Part shown: piece by piece, positions 31,486 to 42,363 of the stretch
Layout of the letters: every line of letters begins with the position of its first letter
Position numbering within the stretch: position 1 is the first letter of the stretch
From: Bufo bufo
Lineage: Eukaryota; Chordata; Amphibia; Anura; Bufonidae
Reading direction: 5' to 3'
Assembly (NCBI RefSeq): GCF_905171765.1
Contig: NC_053390.1
Location: forward strand, 579,416,471 to 579,480,470
DNA length: 64,000 nt
The notes under the pieces: model-generated
What the model saw: only the letters and a program-made list of their open reading frames with translations
What the model was told of the DNA's origin: nothing
Database searches by the model: none
Program-made: the position numbers and the translations under genes

Positions 31486-33538
31486 CCACTTGCCATCTGG
31501 GCCATTTGCCCCCTTCCTGACCAGGCCTAATTTTGCAAAACTGACATATCTCACTTTATGTGGTAGTAACTTTGGAACGCCTTTACTTATCCAAGTCATT
31601 CAGAGATTGTTTTCTCGTGAAACATTGTACTTCATGATAGTCATAAATTTGAGTCAAAATATTTCACCTTTATTTATGAAAAAATCCCAAATTTACCAAA
31701 AATTTGGAAAAATTCGCAATTTTCTAAATTTCAATTTCTCTGCTTTTAAAACAGAAAGTGATACCTCATAAAATATTTATTACTTAACATTCCCCATATG
31801 TCTTGGCATCATTTTGGAAATGTCATTTTATTTTTTTAGGACGTTAGAAGGCTTAGAAGTTTAGAAGCAATTCTTCAAATTTTTAAGAAAATTGCCAAAA
31901 CCCACTTTTTAAGGACCAGTTCAGGTCTGAAGTCACTTTGTGGGGCCTACATAGTGGATACCCCCATAAATGACCCCAGAAACTACACCCCTCAAGGTAT
32001 TCAAAACCGATTTTACAAACTTTGTTAACCCTTTAGGCGTTCCACAAGAATTAAAGGAAAATGGAGATCAAATTTTAAAATTTCACTTTTTTGGCAGATT
32101 TTCCATTTTAATCAATTTTTTTCTTAAACACATCGATGGTTAACAGCCAAACAAAACTCAATATTTATTACCCAGATTCTGCGGTTTACAGAAACACCCC
32201 ACATGTGGTCATAAACTGCTGTATGGGCACACGGCAGGGCACAGAATAAAAGGAACTCCACATGGTTTTTAGATGCCATGTGCCATTTGAAGCCCCCTGA
32301 TGCACCCTTACAGTAGAAACTCCCAAGAAGTGATCCCATTTTGGAAACTAGGGGATAAGGTGCCAGTTTAATTGCTACTATTTTTGGGTACATATGATTT
32401 TTTGATCATTCATTATAACACTTTATGGGGCAAGGTGACCAAAAAATTGGTTGTTTTAGCACAGTTTCTATTTATTTATTTTTACAGCGTTCACCTGAGG
32501 GGTTAGGTCATGTGATATTTTTATAGAGCTGGTTTTTACGGACGCGGCAATACCTAATATGTATACTTCTTTTTATTTGTTTCACTTTAACACAATAATA
32601 GCATTTTTGAAACCAAAAAAATGATGTTTTAATGTCTCCATGTTCTAAGAGTTATAGTTTTTTTATTTTTTCAGAGATTTTCTTATGTAGGGGCTCATTT
32701 TTTGCGGGATGAGGTGAAGGTTTTCTTGGTACCATTTTGTGGGACATACGCATTTTTGATCACTTGGTGTTGCACCTTTTGTGATGTAAGGTGACAAAAA
32801 TTGCTTGTTTTGTCACCGTTTTTTTTTTTTTTTTTACGGTGTTCACCCGAGGGGTTAGGTCATGTGATATTTTTATAGAGCTGGTTTTTACGGACGCGGC
32901 AATACCAAATATGTCTATTTTATTTTATTTTTTCTATTTTTAACTTATTCCTTATTTGGGGAATTTTTTTTTTTACATGTGAAACCTTTTTTTTATTTTA
33001 TTTTTTCAACCCTTTATTTTTTTATATTTTCCATTTTTTGTCCCCCATAAGCTCATACAAGACCTCTGGGGGACATTTACTTCACTTTTTCTTTTTATTT
33101 TCACTGTTGCTTTCTCCTGTAACTGAGGCTGACATAGTAGCCCCAGTTACAGGAGAAATACACCCCCCAGAGAGGCTGTACAGCATAATTCTGTGCTGTA
33201 CAGCCTCAGAGCAGGGCTGATCGAGGTCTGTGAAAGACCTCACACAGCTCCTGCACTCTCCGGTCACGGCGGTCACATGATCACCGAGCCGGAACAGGCA
33301 GCGCTATGCGAGCGCTCGGTGAGCGCTGTGTATGCAGCGATCCAGAAGTCAGGGACACCTGGGCACTGTCCCTGCCTTCTCTCTGGGTTGCCCTGCTGTC
33401 ACTGACAGCGGGCAACCCGATCAGCAGCTGCACGATTAGCGTGCAGCTGCACTTTCTGAACGGACGTTCTGGAACGTCCATTCAGAAATAGAGAACCACC
33501 TCCCGGACGTTTATAGTCTATGGGCGGACGGGAGGTGG
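31486..33538. mobile_element. Non-autonomous TTAA-type DNA transposon inserted in the DIRS leader
   Basis: TTAA flanks both sides (31482-31485 and 33539-33542). The ends CCACTTGCCATCTGGGCC and GGGCGGACGGGAGGTGG are weak inverted partners. A terminal hairpin (CCACCTCCCG with CGGGAGGTGG) lies at 33496-33538. No transposase frame exists. Internally, a block of about 75 bases containing GAGGGGTTAGGTCATGTGAT occurs at about 32489 and 32843, so about 354 bases are duplicated in tandem. TTAA targets are used by piggyBac and Kolobok elements; I cannot choose between them. Confidence 0.82.
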
Positions 33539-33644
33539 TTAAATGCGCGTATTTGTGTATGTATATGTATAAAACACTTTTCTATACCACATTCATTTAA
33601 TTTTCCCATTTTTCTCTTCTATTCATACTCATATAATTAGCAAC

Positions 33645-34844
33645 ATGAATCCTTCTGAAGAACAACCTAATCCCCAATCTATTCAATCCATACCCATTGG
33701 CTATGAAGTATTAATTTCGGATTCTATCCAGCAAATGGTTGATCAATCCGTCTCTAAATCAGTATCCGTTGCGATACAGTCAGCCATGGTATCCACTCAG
33801 GACTCAATTTCTAGATCCCTTTCCTTGGTAGTAAACCAAAGGTCACCTCAAAATTACCCTTCTACTCCGACTGACAACTTCCTTTCAGTGGAAGATTCAA
33901 TTACGGAGCTAGCCAAAGGATTTAAAAAATCAGGCAAATCTGCCAAGAAAAGAAGGCTTACAGACGACCCAAAATCCCACACCCTAGGAAAGGGTCAAGA
34001 TTCCAATGAACGCCCGTATAAACCAGGCGGTAATTATAATGGTGGTGAAAATCCCCACAAAAGACCCTCCACCCGGGAGGAGACTACCAATAGCTGGGTT
34101 ATGACAGCCAGTAAGAGGGCTAAGTTTATCTCTTACAAAGAAATATCTTCCACCTCCTCATCAGATGACTCTGATTCCGTTTTGAAAGATGAATTACCAT
34201 TTTACTATGAAGACGGCTATCCTGAGAATCCTGAGGACTCTTCTTCAACTAGCCAACTCCCAGAATCCCTAATCCTAGACAGTCAAGGAATCCCCTTTTT
34301 CAACCCCGACCAGATAAAACACCCTAGATCCGGAGAGTGGGTTCCTCAACCTCAAATTTCTAAATTTTTAATTCATTGGGTCAATAAATCCCTGGATAGA
34401 TCCTCCAGAAACAAACTTAAAGCAGACTGTCCAAGACCTACTTTACCCCACAAAAAATCCCAGACTCCTGAATTAGACCCCATCATTTTTAAATATCTAA
34501 ATAAAACAGGAAAGAATCCCAAAAGAGGTCTGGACAGATCATTTAAACTATGTCAGAATAAACTCTTAGACCTATTAGGACCCCTCACTAAAATACTGTA
34601 TTTGTCTGAACAAGCCGTTACTACAGGCCAACCAGTAGACACGTCAGTCCTACGTGGCTGGGCCCAAAGGGCCATCTGTTTCTTTGGAAACATTAATTCT
34701 GCCCTTAGTGCGGAGAGAAAACGTAATGTCCTAATGAAATTGGACCCACAACTTACTCATCTGGCCAATTCAGACCCTTATGCGTCTGCTGAAGGTCTCC
34801 TCTTCGGAAACTCCCTCATCAAAGAGATAGGAAAATTCGTCTGA
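33645..34844 (+). CDS. DIRS gag-like protein
   Basis: An intact 399-residue frame starting ATGAATCC at 33645, just after the leader. It is Ser/Pro/Lys-rich in its first half, with a basic patch KKSGKSAKKRR near residue 95. Its C-terminal part is helical-looking (CQNKLLDLLGPLTKILYL and RGWAQRAICFFGNINSALS). This matches the first frame of vertebrate DIRS elements, taken to bind the element RNA. It ends about 60 bases before the RT frame begins. No zinc knuckle is present. The assignment depends on position and general character. Confidence 0.82.
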   Translation: MNPSEEQPNPQSIQSIPIGYEVLISDSIQQMVDQSVSKSVSVAIQSAMVSTQDSISRSLSLVVNQRSPQNYPSTPTDNFLSVEDSITELAKGFKKSGKSAKKRRLTDDPKSHTLGKGQDSNERPYKPGGNYNGGENPHKRPSTREETTNSWVMTASKRAKFISYKEISSTSSSDDSDSVLKDELPFYYEDGYPENPEDSSSTSQLPESLILDSQGIPFFNPDQIKHPRSGEWVPQPQISKFLIHWVNKSLDRSSRNKLKADCPRPTLPHKKSQTPELDPIIFKYLNKTGKNPKRGLDRSFKLCQNKLLDLLGPLTKILYLSEQAVTTGQPVDTSVLRGWAQRAICFFGNINSALSAERKRNVLMKLDPQLTHLANSDPYASAEGLLFGNSLIKEIGKFV

Positions 34845-34903
34845 GTATTTTCCTCCCTCGATAAAGCCAAAATCTTTGAAAAAAGTAGGTCAGCCCAAAA
34901 TTT

Positions 34904-37156
34904 TTGGCATGGGTGGGAAAGTTAGGGGCCACTTTCCCAGCCGAACTTCACAGTTCAGACAAACTCAGCAGGCTCCCTTCCAATCAGATAGATCTACCAC
35001 CTTTACACCATCCACTACATTTTTCCCAACCAGAGGACGTCCATGGAGAACCCGAGGCCATCGAGGTTTCCCTAGATCCAGACCATCATCAGGTAAGCTT
35101 TGCTATCCCAAACTATTCCCACATTCCTCTAGGGGGAAGACTGAAACATTTTTTCCAAACATGGTCCTCTCTAACCTCAGATTCATGGATCCTGAACACC
35201 ATATCAGGCTATCAGATAGATTTCCAATCCTCCCCATCACAGAACCACATCCCTCAACCAATACATTTCTCCACTTTAGATCAAAACCTCATAGAGTTAG
35301 AGATACAGGATCTTTTCTACAAGAAAGCTATCATTCAAGTACCACCTCTATCTCCAGGTTTCATCAGCAACATTTTTCTAGTAAAAAAGAAAGATGGGGG
35401 TCACAGACCTGTCATAAATTTAAAAACCCTCAACGATTTTGTGACTTATCATCACTTCAAAATGGAAGGAATTTACCTTCTCAGGGACCTCTTACTCCCT
35501 CAAGATTGGCTAATAAAAATAGATCTAAAAGATGCTTATCTCAACGTACCCATACACCCTTCCCATCAACCTTTTCTAAAAAATTTCTGGAACAACCAGA
35601 AATGACAATTTACTTGCCTTCCATTTGGTCTATTATCAGCCCCTTGGTGCTTCACCAAATTAATGAAACCAGTGATCTCATCCCTAAGATCCCGAGGTGT
35701 ACGTCTAATCATATATTTGGACGATATTTTATTTATGGCACAATCACTCTCACTAATCCTTACTCATTCACAATGGACCATTTCTCTACTAACCAATCTT
35801 GGTTTTCTAATCAATTACAAAAAGTCCGTCCTATCCCCATCCAGGGAAATAGAATTTCTGGGTTTCAATATCAATACCATCTCCGCTCTATTAAGTCTCC
35901 CTACCAAAAAACTCTCCTTGATTCGAAAATAAATCCATTCAGTATTAAACAAACATCTAGTATCACTACGGACCATTGCACGGATTGTGGGCCTCTTATC
36001 GGCCTTCATACAAGCAATCTTCCCCGCCCCATTACACTACAGAGCCCTCCAACGCCTAAAAACACAACATTTACGGGAGGGTCTACAATATTCGAACAAA
36101 GTTCCCCTATCTCCAGAAGCCAAAGAAGAACTTCTTTGGTGGCTTCAACATATTCTGATCTGGAATGGGAAAATGATATTCAATTCCTTACCAGACCTGG
36201 TACTAGAATCAGACGCCAGCCTATCGGGATGGGGCGCTCGTTGCAGTCCTTATTCCACAGGAGGAAAATGGTCAGAATCAGAATCTCATCTACACATTAA
36301 TTGTCTGGAACTACTAGCCACCTTTTTCGCGATGAAAAGTTTCGCAAAAGCCAAATCACACTGCTGCATCCTACTACGTATAGACAATATCGCAGCAGTT
36401 CAATACATCAACTGTTTAGGGGGCACCACCTCCAAGATTCTAACCGACATTGCCAAAGATTTTTGCCATTTCTGTCTGGACAGGGATATCACCCTAAAAG
36501 CAGAATATCTCCCAGGTTTGATAAATTCAGTTGCCGACTGGAATTCCCGATACCTTTCGGATTCCAGCGATTGGCAATTAAACCCTTCCTTCTTCCAACA
36601 GATCAACAAACTATGGGGTCCCCTCCTCATAGATCTATTCGCATCACGACTGAACACCCAAATACCCACCTTCTTCAGCTGGCGTCCGGATCCAGAAGCT
36701 TTAGCTCTAGATGCTCTTCGCCAAATTTGGCCACAAAAACGTCTCTACGCTTTTCCCCCCTTCTCATTAATCCCCAGAGTTCTACTTCAGACAATTGCAC
36801 AGGGATCCACACTAGTGATCATCACTCCATGGTGGCCAGCTCAAACATGGTTTCCCACATTACTCAGTCTAACGATAGATATCCCGAGAATTCTCCCTTC
36901 TCCCCAGGATCTCCTCCGAGACCCTTCGGGACACCTAGACCCTCTGATCCTATCGGGACACCTAACATTAATAGCTTGGTTGATTTCAGGCAATCAACAA
37001 TCGATCTCGGCCTTTCACAATCTACTATCGACATCCTCCATGACGCATGGGCCCCAGGTACCAAAAAGGCTTATAGATCAGCCTGGAAAATTTGGCTTCA
37101 TTGGTGCACTCAATGGAATTTGGAACCCATTCACACACCTATTACCCACATATTAA
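34904..37156 (+). pseudogene. DIRS reverse transcriptase-RNase H with two in-frame stops
   Basis: One frame covers the region. The RT fingers begin at FLVKKKDGGHRPVINLKTLN near 35377, with KIDLKDAYLNVPI near 35515. A TGA occurs at 35603-35605. The frame reopens with TCLPFGLLSAPW and the catalytic YLDD near 35717. A TAA occurs at about 35930. It continues with the connection segment and RNase H (LESDASLSGWGA near 36210, NCLELLA near 36300, RIDNIAAV near 36380). It continues to 37156, overlapping the recombinase frame by more than 200 bases, which is typical of DIRS. The other open frame at 34876-36300 is a shadow. Confidence 0.92.
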
Positions 37157-38121
37157 ACTTCCTTTCTGAATCCTTTAATATGGGGAAGGCTTATAGGACC
37201 ATAAACCTTTACCGTTCCGCAATATCATCAGAACATGCCCCTGTTAACTCCATTCCTGTTGGCAAACACCCAATGGTCTGTAGACTTATGAAAGGCATTC
37301 GTTTTAGAAATCCCCCTAAACCTAGATACCATTCCACTTGGGACGTTACCTCCCTTCTAAATCTTTTTTCTAATTGGGAAGACAATGAACATCTTTCACT
37401 AAATTTACTCTCATTTAAAATCACTACCCTCTTATGTCTCATCTCCATCAAAAGGGTTTCAGATGTCAGAGCCTTGGACATTTCTCACAGATCCTTCACC
37501 CCTAACGGAGTAACCTTCCAAATCACCAGAAGAACCAAAACCAACCTACATATGTTTTTTTACCCAGCTTTCCCTTCTAACGATAAACTATGCGTTGTCC
37601 GCTGTTTAAAAACATACGAATCCATGACCCAATCTCTACGCACTCCTCAATCTTCCCAACTTCTTATTTCATTTCGTAAACCACATCTTCCAGTATCCTC
37701 CCCTACATTTGCTAGATGGATTAAACTTACCATGCAAATGGCAGGGATTAATACATCAATATTTGGTCCCCGCTCAATCCGAGGAGCGGTTTCCACTAAA
37801 GCCTTCCAAAAAGGAGTTTCTCTCTCTGATATTTTGAAGTCCGTGGATTGGTCTTCAGATTCCACTTTTAAAACATTTTATTTCAAACATGACACTCATG
37901 TATCTATGTCCATCATATTAATTATAATTATGGCATTTTTATACACATTTAACTTTAAACTTGCACAATGGGAGCCTCCTGTTGCAATAAAATTGGAGAT
38001 TTTCCTAGCTATTGTAACGGAAAATATAGATTTTATTGAAGACAGGAGGCGAACATTGTCCCCCCCTATTAACCCGACCCTGATTGTACATATATATTTT
38101 TCTGTCTCCATAGCATACTAG
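36301..38121 (+). CDS. DIRS tyrosine recombinase
   Basis: A 606-residue open frame, out of phase with RT-RNase H. The first roughly 175 residues are probably shadow of the overlapping frame; the recombinase proper begins near IDILHDAWAPGTKKAYRSAW at about 37025. The SAM-like N-domain (KAYRTINLYRSAISS) is followed by the catalytic domain with Arg in KRVSDVRALD (residue 390), Arg in SIRGAVSTKAF (494) and the nucleophile Tyr in FKTFYFKHD (527). The rest reads through the internal complementary region and is unlikely to matter. The enzyme would integrate circular cDNA without target duplication. No stop interrupts the catalytic domain. Confidence 0.93.
   Translation: MSGTTSHLFRDEKFRKSQITLLHPTTYRQYRSSSIHQLFRGHHLQDSNRHCQRFLPFLSGQGYHPKSRISPRFDKFSCRLEFPIPFGFQRLAIKPFLLPTDQQTMGSPPHRSIRITTEHPNTHLLQLASGSRSFSSRCSSPNLATKTSLRFSPLLINPQSSTSDNCTGIHTSDHHSMVASSNMVSHITQSNDRYPENSPFSPGSPPRPFGTPRPSDPIGTPNINSLVDFRQSTIDLGLSQSTIDILHDAWAPGTKKAYRSAWKIWLHWCTQWNLEPIHTPITHILNFLSESFNMGKAYRTINLYRSAISSEHAPVNSIPVGKHPMVCRLMKGIRFRNPPKPRYHSTWDVTSLLNLFSNWEDNEHLSLNLLSFKITTLLCLISIKRVSDVRALDISHRSFTPNGVTFQITRRTKTNLHMFFYPAFPSNDKLCVVRCLKTYESMTQSLRTPQSSQLLISFRKPHLPVSSPTFARWIKLTMQMAGINTSIFGPRSIRGAVSTKAFQKGVSLSDILKSVDWSSDSTFKTFYFKHDTHVSMSIILIIIMAFLYTFNFKLAQWEPPVAIKLEIFLAIVTENIDFIEDRRRTLSPPINPTLIVHIYFSVSIAY
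37962..38059 (+). repeat. DIRS internal complementary region
   Basis: Two adjacent blocks. 37962-37994 (TGCACAATGGGAGCCTCCTG onward) is complementary to the outer left terminal repeat. 37997-38059 (TTTTCCTAGCTATTGTAACG onward) is complementary to the outer right repeat, including its extra outer extension. Differences between the two terminal repeats (CTCCC versus GCGAA near the AGGAGGC motif) are copied in the matching halves. In DIRS replication this region is thought to template joining of the ends into a circle. Confidence 0.93.
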
Positions 38122-38259
38122 AATATCTTCAACTCTTCAATCCTCCATCCATCTTCAAACGTTCCTGTTATTCCGAATTTATATCATCTAGATCTACTTT
38201 GCATTCTTTTTATTGTCAAGATCCGGTTAATTTCAAGTTACTTCATCTCGAGTCACCAT

Positions 38260-38491
38260 CAAGAAAGAGGCAGAGTCTACGTTGTCATCATCTGTTATAC
38301 ACTAGGTAGATCACTGATTGGTTACCTGGACTTCCTCATTTACATATTTAGTACCTGTTTTGAAAAAACTCTTTCACCTGTTGTAATAGTTATTCTTGCT
38401 GCTAATGGGAGTAGTAAAGAAAGTTAATGCACAATGTTCGCCTCCTGTCTTCAATAAAATCTATATTTTCCGTTACAATAGCTAGGAAAAT
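38260..38491 (+). repeat. DIRS right inverted terminal repeat
   Basis: It mirrors the left repeat from CAAGAAAGAGGCAGAGTC outward, and extends about 30 bases further (TATTTTCCGTTACAATAGC) than the left one, as known for DIRS-type right repeats. Confidence 0.92.
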
Positions 38492-38822
38492 CCTGCCACC
38501 TGCTGGGATCCACAGGACCTAAAACTCCAAAAGCCCTGGTTTCTTCAGGGAGACCAGGGCTTTTAATTTTAACCAACAGCTCCCCTGATTGCCACACAGA
38601 GGAGTCGGTCCAGTCCTGACTGCAAGCGCACCTAGGTTTTTCATCTCTCGGAAGCCGTGGTCATATGTGATCTGTGCACATGAGGAGTTAAATGTCTGCA
38701 ATCAGCGTTATCGCTGCTAGATTCTCTCTTCAGGCTGGCAGCTAAGGGGGTATGTCCTTTCTCAGAGGTCGTGTCATTTGCATCTCGCTTCCTGTAACAG
38801 TCATAACTTCTAATAGTAGACA
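38492..38822. other. Unannotated spacer
   Basis: An inverted pair AAAGCCCTGGT / ACCAGGGCTTT at 38529-38562 forms a small hairpin. Nothing else is recognised. Confidence 0.45.
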
Positions 38823-40110
38823 TACAGTGCCTTACAGAAGTATTCACCCCCTTGAATTTTTTCGTGTTTTGTTTTAGATTACAGCCTTAAGTTCAATGTT
38901 TTGTTAATCTGAATTTTATGTGATGGATCAGAACACAATAGTCTAAGTTGGTGAAGTGAAATGAGAAAAATATATAAATAAAACTATTGTTTAGAAATAG
39001 AAAACAGAAAATTGGCATGTGCTTATGTATTCACCCCCTTTGTTAGGAAGCCCATAAAAAGCTCTGGTGCAGCCAATTACTTTCAGAAGTCAAATAATTA
39101 GTGAAATGATGTCCACCTGTGTGCAATCTAAGTGTCACATGGTCTGTCATTACATATACACACCTTTTTTGAAAGGCCCCAGAGGCTGCAACACGTAAGC
39201 AAGAGGCATCAATAACCAAACACTGCCATGAAGACCAAGGAACTCTCCAAACAAGTAAGGGACAATGTTGTTGAGAAGTACAAGTCAGGGTTAGGTTATA
39301 AAAAAATATCCAAATCTATGATGATCCCCAGGAGTACCATCAAATCTATCATAAGCAAATGGAAAGAACATGGCACAACAGCAAACCTGCCAAGAGACGG
39401 CCGCCCACCAAAACTCATGGTCCAGGCAAGGAGAGCATTAATCAGAGAGGCAGCAACGAGACCTAATGTAAACCCTGTAGGCAGTGGCGTACCGCCAATG
39501 GAGGCAGAACACGCAGCTGCTATGGGGCCCGAGGAGGAATGGGGGACCGGCAATAAAGGCTCCGCCCCCTAATTATACCATCTGGGCTTCCATCTCGAGT
39601 CCCTACCACTGGATGGGGCCCGCCTTCTGGCTCCCGGCTACCCTGCCTGCAGGTCCTAATGAGTGTTCTTTCTTCTCTACTCTCTGCTGGGTTGGCCAAT
39701 GAGCATAAGCAGTTCTAACATAGCCTGCTGTTTGTTGGCTGGCCTAACACCTAGCAGAGAAATTTTAGTTACCTGAGGCAGTAGCTGTGCTCTAATGACG
39801 ACGCACTCTAGCCTAGGCAATCCAGGCACCAGACAGCTCCTCCACAAGTAAGTGCAGAGCCCGCACTTGATCTTTAGCTAAATTTATCCCCGCTCTACAT
39901 AAGCCCCTAATTTCAAACTGTGGGCCAGTGAGTGATGACTTTACTGTGACCCGTGACACTGCAAGGAGTAACTGCCCTGGTCTGCTTGCTGAAGTCTCTA
40001 CTGCCATCTGACAGTCCTTAGCTGAGCAGGTTAACCCCTGCTATTCTGGCCTCAAGGTTATCCAGCATGTATGCTTGCAAATACTTTGTAGACTATAGGT
40101 ACAGTATATA

Positions 40111-41683
40111 CACTGCTCAAAAAAATAAAGGGAACACTTAAACAACACAATGTAACTCCAAGTCAGTCACACTTCTGTGAAATCAAACTGTCCACTTAGG
40201 AAGCAACACTGAGTGACAATCAATTTCACATGCTGTTGTGCAAATGGGATAGACAACAGGTGGAAATTATAGGCAATTAGCAAGACACCTCCAATAAAGG
40301 AGTGGTTCTGCAGGTGGTAACCACAGACCACTTCTCAGTTCCTATGCTTCCTGGCTGATGTTTTGGTCACTTTTGAATTCTGGCGGTGCTTTCACTCTAG
40401 TGGTAGCATGAGATGGAGTCTACAACCCACACAAGTGGCTCAGGTAGTGCAGCTTATCCAGGATGGCACATCAATGCAAGCTGTGGCAAGAAGGTTTGCT
40501 GTGTCTGTCAGCATAGTGTCCAGAGCATGGAGGCGCTACCAGGAGACAGGCCAGTACATCAGGAGACGTGGAGGAGGCCGTAGGAGGGCAACAACCCAGC
40601 AGCAGGACCGCTACCTCCGCCTTTGTGCAAGGAGGAACAGGAGGAGCACTGCCAGAGCCCTCTAAAATGACCTCCAGCAGGCCACAAATGTGCATGTGTC
40701 TGCTTAAACGGTCAGAAACAGACTTCATGAGGGTGATATGAGGGCCCGAGGTCCACAGGTGGGGGTTGTGCTTACAGCCCAACACCGTGCAGGACGTTTG
40801 CCATTTGCCAGAGAACACCAAAAATTCGCCACTGGCGCCCTGTGCTCTTCACAGATGAAAGCAGGTTCACACTGAGCACATGTGACAGACGTGACAGAGT
40901 CTGGAGACGCCGTGGAGAACGTTCTGCTGCCTGCAACATCCTCCAGCATGACCGATTTGGCATTGGGTCAGTAATGGTGTGAGGTGGCATTTCTTTGGAG
41001 GGCCGCACAGCCCTCCATGTGCTCGCCAGAGGTAGCCTGACTGCCATTAGGTACCGAGATGAGATCCTCAGACCCCTTGTGAGACCATATGCTGGTGCGG
41101 TTGGCGCTGGGTTCCTCCTAATGCAAGACAATGCTAGACCTCATGTGGCTGGAGTGTGTCAGCAGTTCCTGCAAGATGAAGGCGTTGATGCTATGGACTG
41201 GCCTGCCCGTTCCCCAGACCTGAATCCAATTGAGCAAATCTGGGACATCATGTCTCGCTCTATCCACCAACGTCACGTTGCACCACAGACTGTCCAGGAG
41301 TTGGCAGATGCTTTAGTCCAGGTCTGGGAGGAGATCACTCAGGAGACCGTCCGCCACCTCATCAGGAGCATGCACAGGCGTTGTAGGGAGGTGATACAGG
41401 CACGTAGAGGCCACACACTACTGAGCCTCATTTTGACTTGTTTTAAGGACATTACATCAAAGTTGGATCAGCCTGTAGTGTGTTTTTCCACTTTCATTTT
41501 GAGTGTGACTCCAAATCCAGACCTCCATGGGTTAAAAAATTTGATTTCCATTTTTTAATTTTTGTGTGATTTTGTTGTCAGCACATTCAACTATGTAAAG
41601 AACAAAGTATTTCAGAAGAATATTTAATTAATTCAGATCTAGGATGTGTTATTTTTGTGTTCCCTTTATTTTTTTGAGCAGTG
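40111..41683 (+). mobile_element. Inner Tc1-like transposon (third level of the nest)
   Basis: CACTGCTCAAAAAAATAAAG and the inverted CTTTATTTTTTTGAGCAGTG bound 1573 bases with flanking TA (40109-40110 and 41684-41685). This terminus belongs to a Tc1 family widely seen in fish and amphibian genomes. Confidence 0.95.
40408..41558 (+). pseudogene. Tc1-like transposase pseudogene of the inner element
   Basis: It starts [20 protein letters not shown] with helix-turn-helix [20 protein letters not shown], and stops at about 40663-40665 and again near 40704. After a frame change near 40830 the core follows with FTDESRF (Asp), a stop at about 40980, FLLMQDNARPHV (Asp, near 41125) and NPIEQIWDIM (Glu, near 41230). 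All three catalytic residues are retained, but three stops and a frameshift break the frame. The open end beyond GHT at about 41420 runs past the usual stop, probably through a small deletion. Confidence 0.92.
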
Positions 41684-42007
41684 TATATATACTGCATACA
41701 CTGTATATCTGTGTCTATTTTTGGCCCAAGGAGAAGTAGCCATTGCATAAGACATCCTCTTTAACAGTGTGTGTATATACTATATATATCTATATATATC
41801 TACTGTATATATGCTTGGGTCAGTTGGTCTGCGGTCAGGATTCTTCGCTGTAACAGAAGCAAAAACCTGTCCATAAAATGCAGTAAACTTTTTTCTGGTA
41901 CCATATTTATGTACGACATTTGATTCTCATACCATATCTTTGTAGATAACATGGTGCTATTATGGCATATTTCCAGTAACATTGGTTCTGTAACCATAGC
42001 TATACAT

Positions 42008-42363
42008 TAAAGGGTTTGACCATCTTTTTAAAATGATGGCCTATCCTGCGGACAGACTAGCATTACTTTCTAGTCCACTGCAGTCTCACTGATAATATGT
42101 TCTGTAGAACCTCCAGTGCCAGAAGTAGGTGTCTAATCTACACCTCTCCAGTGTAAAGTGGACAGAGCTCGTTACAGTACAGTGGATGGATGGTGTTGTG
42201 TAGTTCCTGTAACTTTCGTTAGAATAGTTCCTGTGCCGACGTCTGGCACCCGCTCTCCTGCAGAACAGCTGATCAGTGGGAATGTCAGACTCCCACCAAT
42301 GAGATCAAGATGGCCTGTCCTCAGGATGGGGTATCCTTGCAAAAATCTCGACAACCCTTTTAA
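42008..42363. repeat. MITE nested in the hAT element
   Basis: TTAAAGGGTTTGACCATC with GGCCTATCCTGCGGA at the left mirrors TCCTCAGGATGGGGTATCC with CGACAACCCTTTTAA at the right. The interior has CAGCTGATCAGTGGG. It is related to the palindromic family at 16486. Confidence 0.7.

Larger units (their letters stand above)
30677..38491 (+). mobile_element. DIRS1-like tyrosine-recombinase retrotransposon, structurally complete
   Basis: Diagnostic parts are visible: inverted terminal repeats (30677-30881 and 38260-38491), an internal complementary region (37962-38059), a gag-like frame, an RT-RNase H frame, and a tyrosine recombinase frame overlapping it in another phase. There is no integrase, LTR or target duplication, as expected for DIRS elements, which integrate circular DNA by a recombinase. 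The 7.8-kb length includes a 2.05-kb TTAA element in the leader; without it the element is about 5.8 kb, normal for the group. Gag and recombinase are open, while the RT frame has two stops. Confidence 0.95.

Noticed and set aside
34876..36300. A 474-residue plus-strand frame in the DIRS element
   Set aside because: It overlaps the RT-RNase H frame in another phase and has no family motifs, while the other phase shows YLDD and RNase H signatures.
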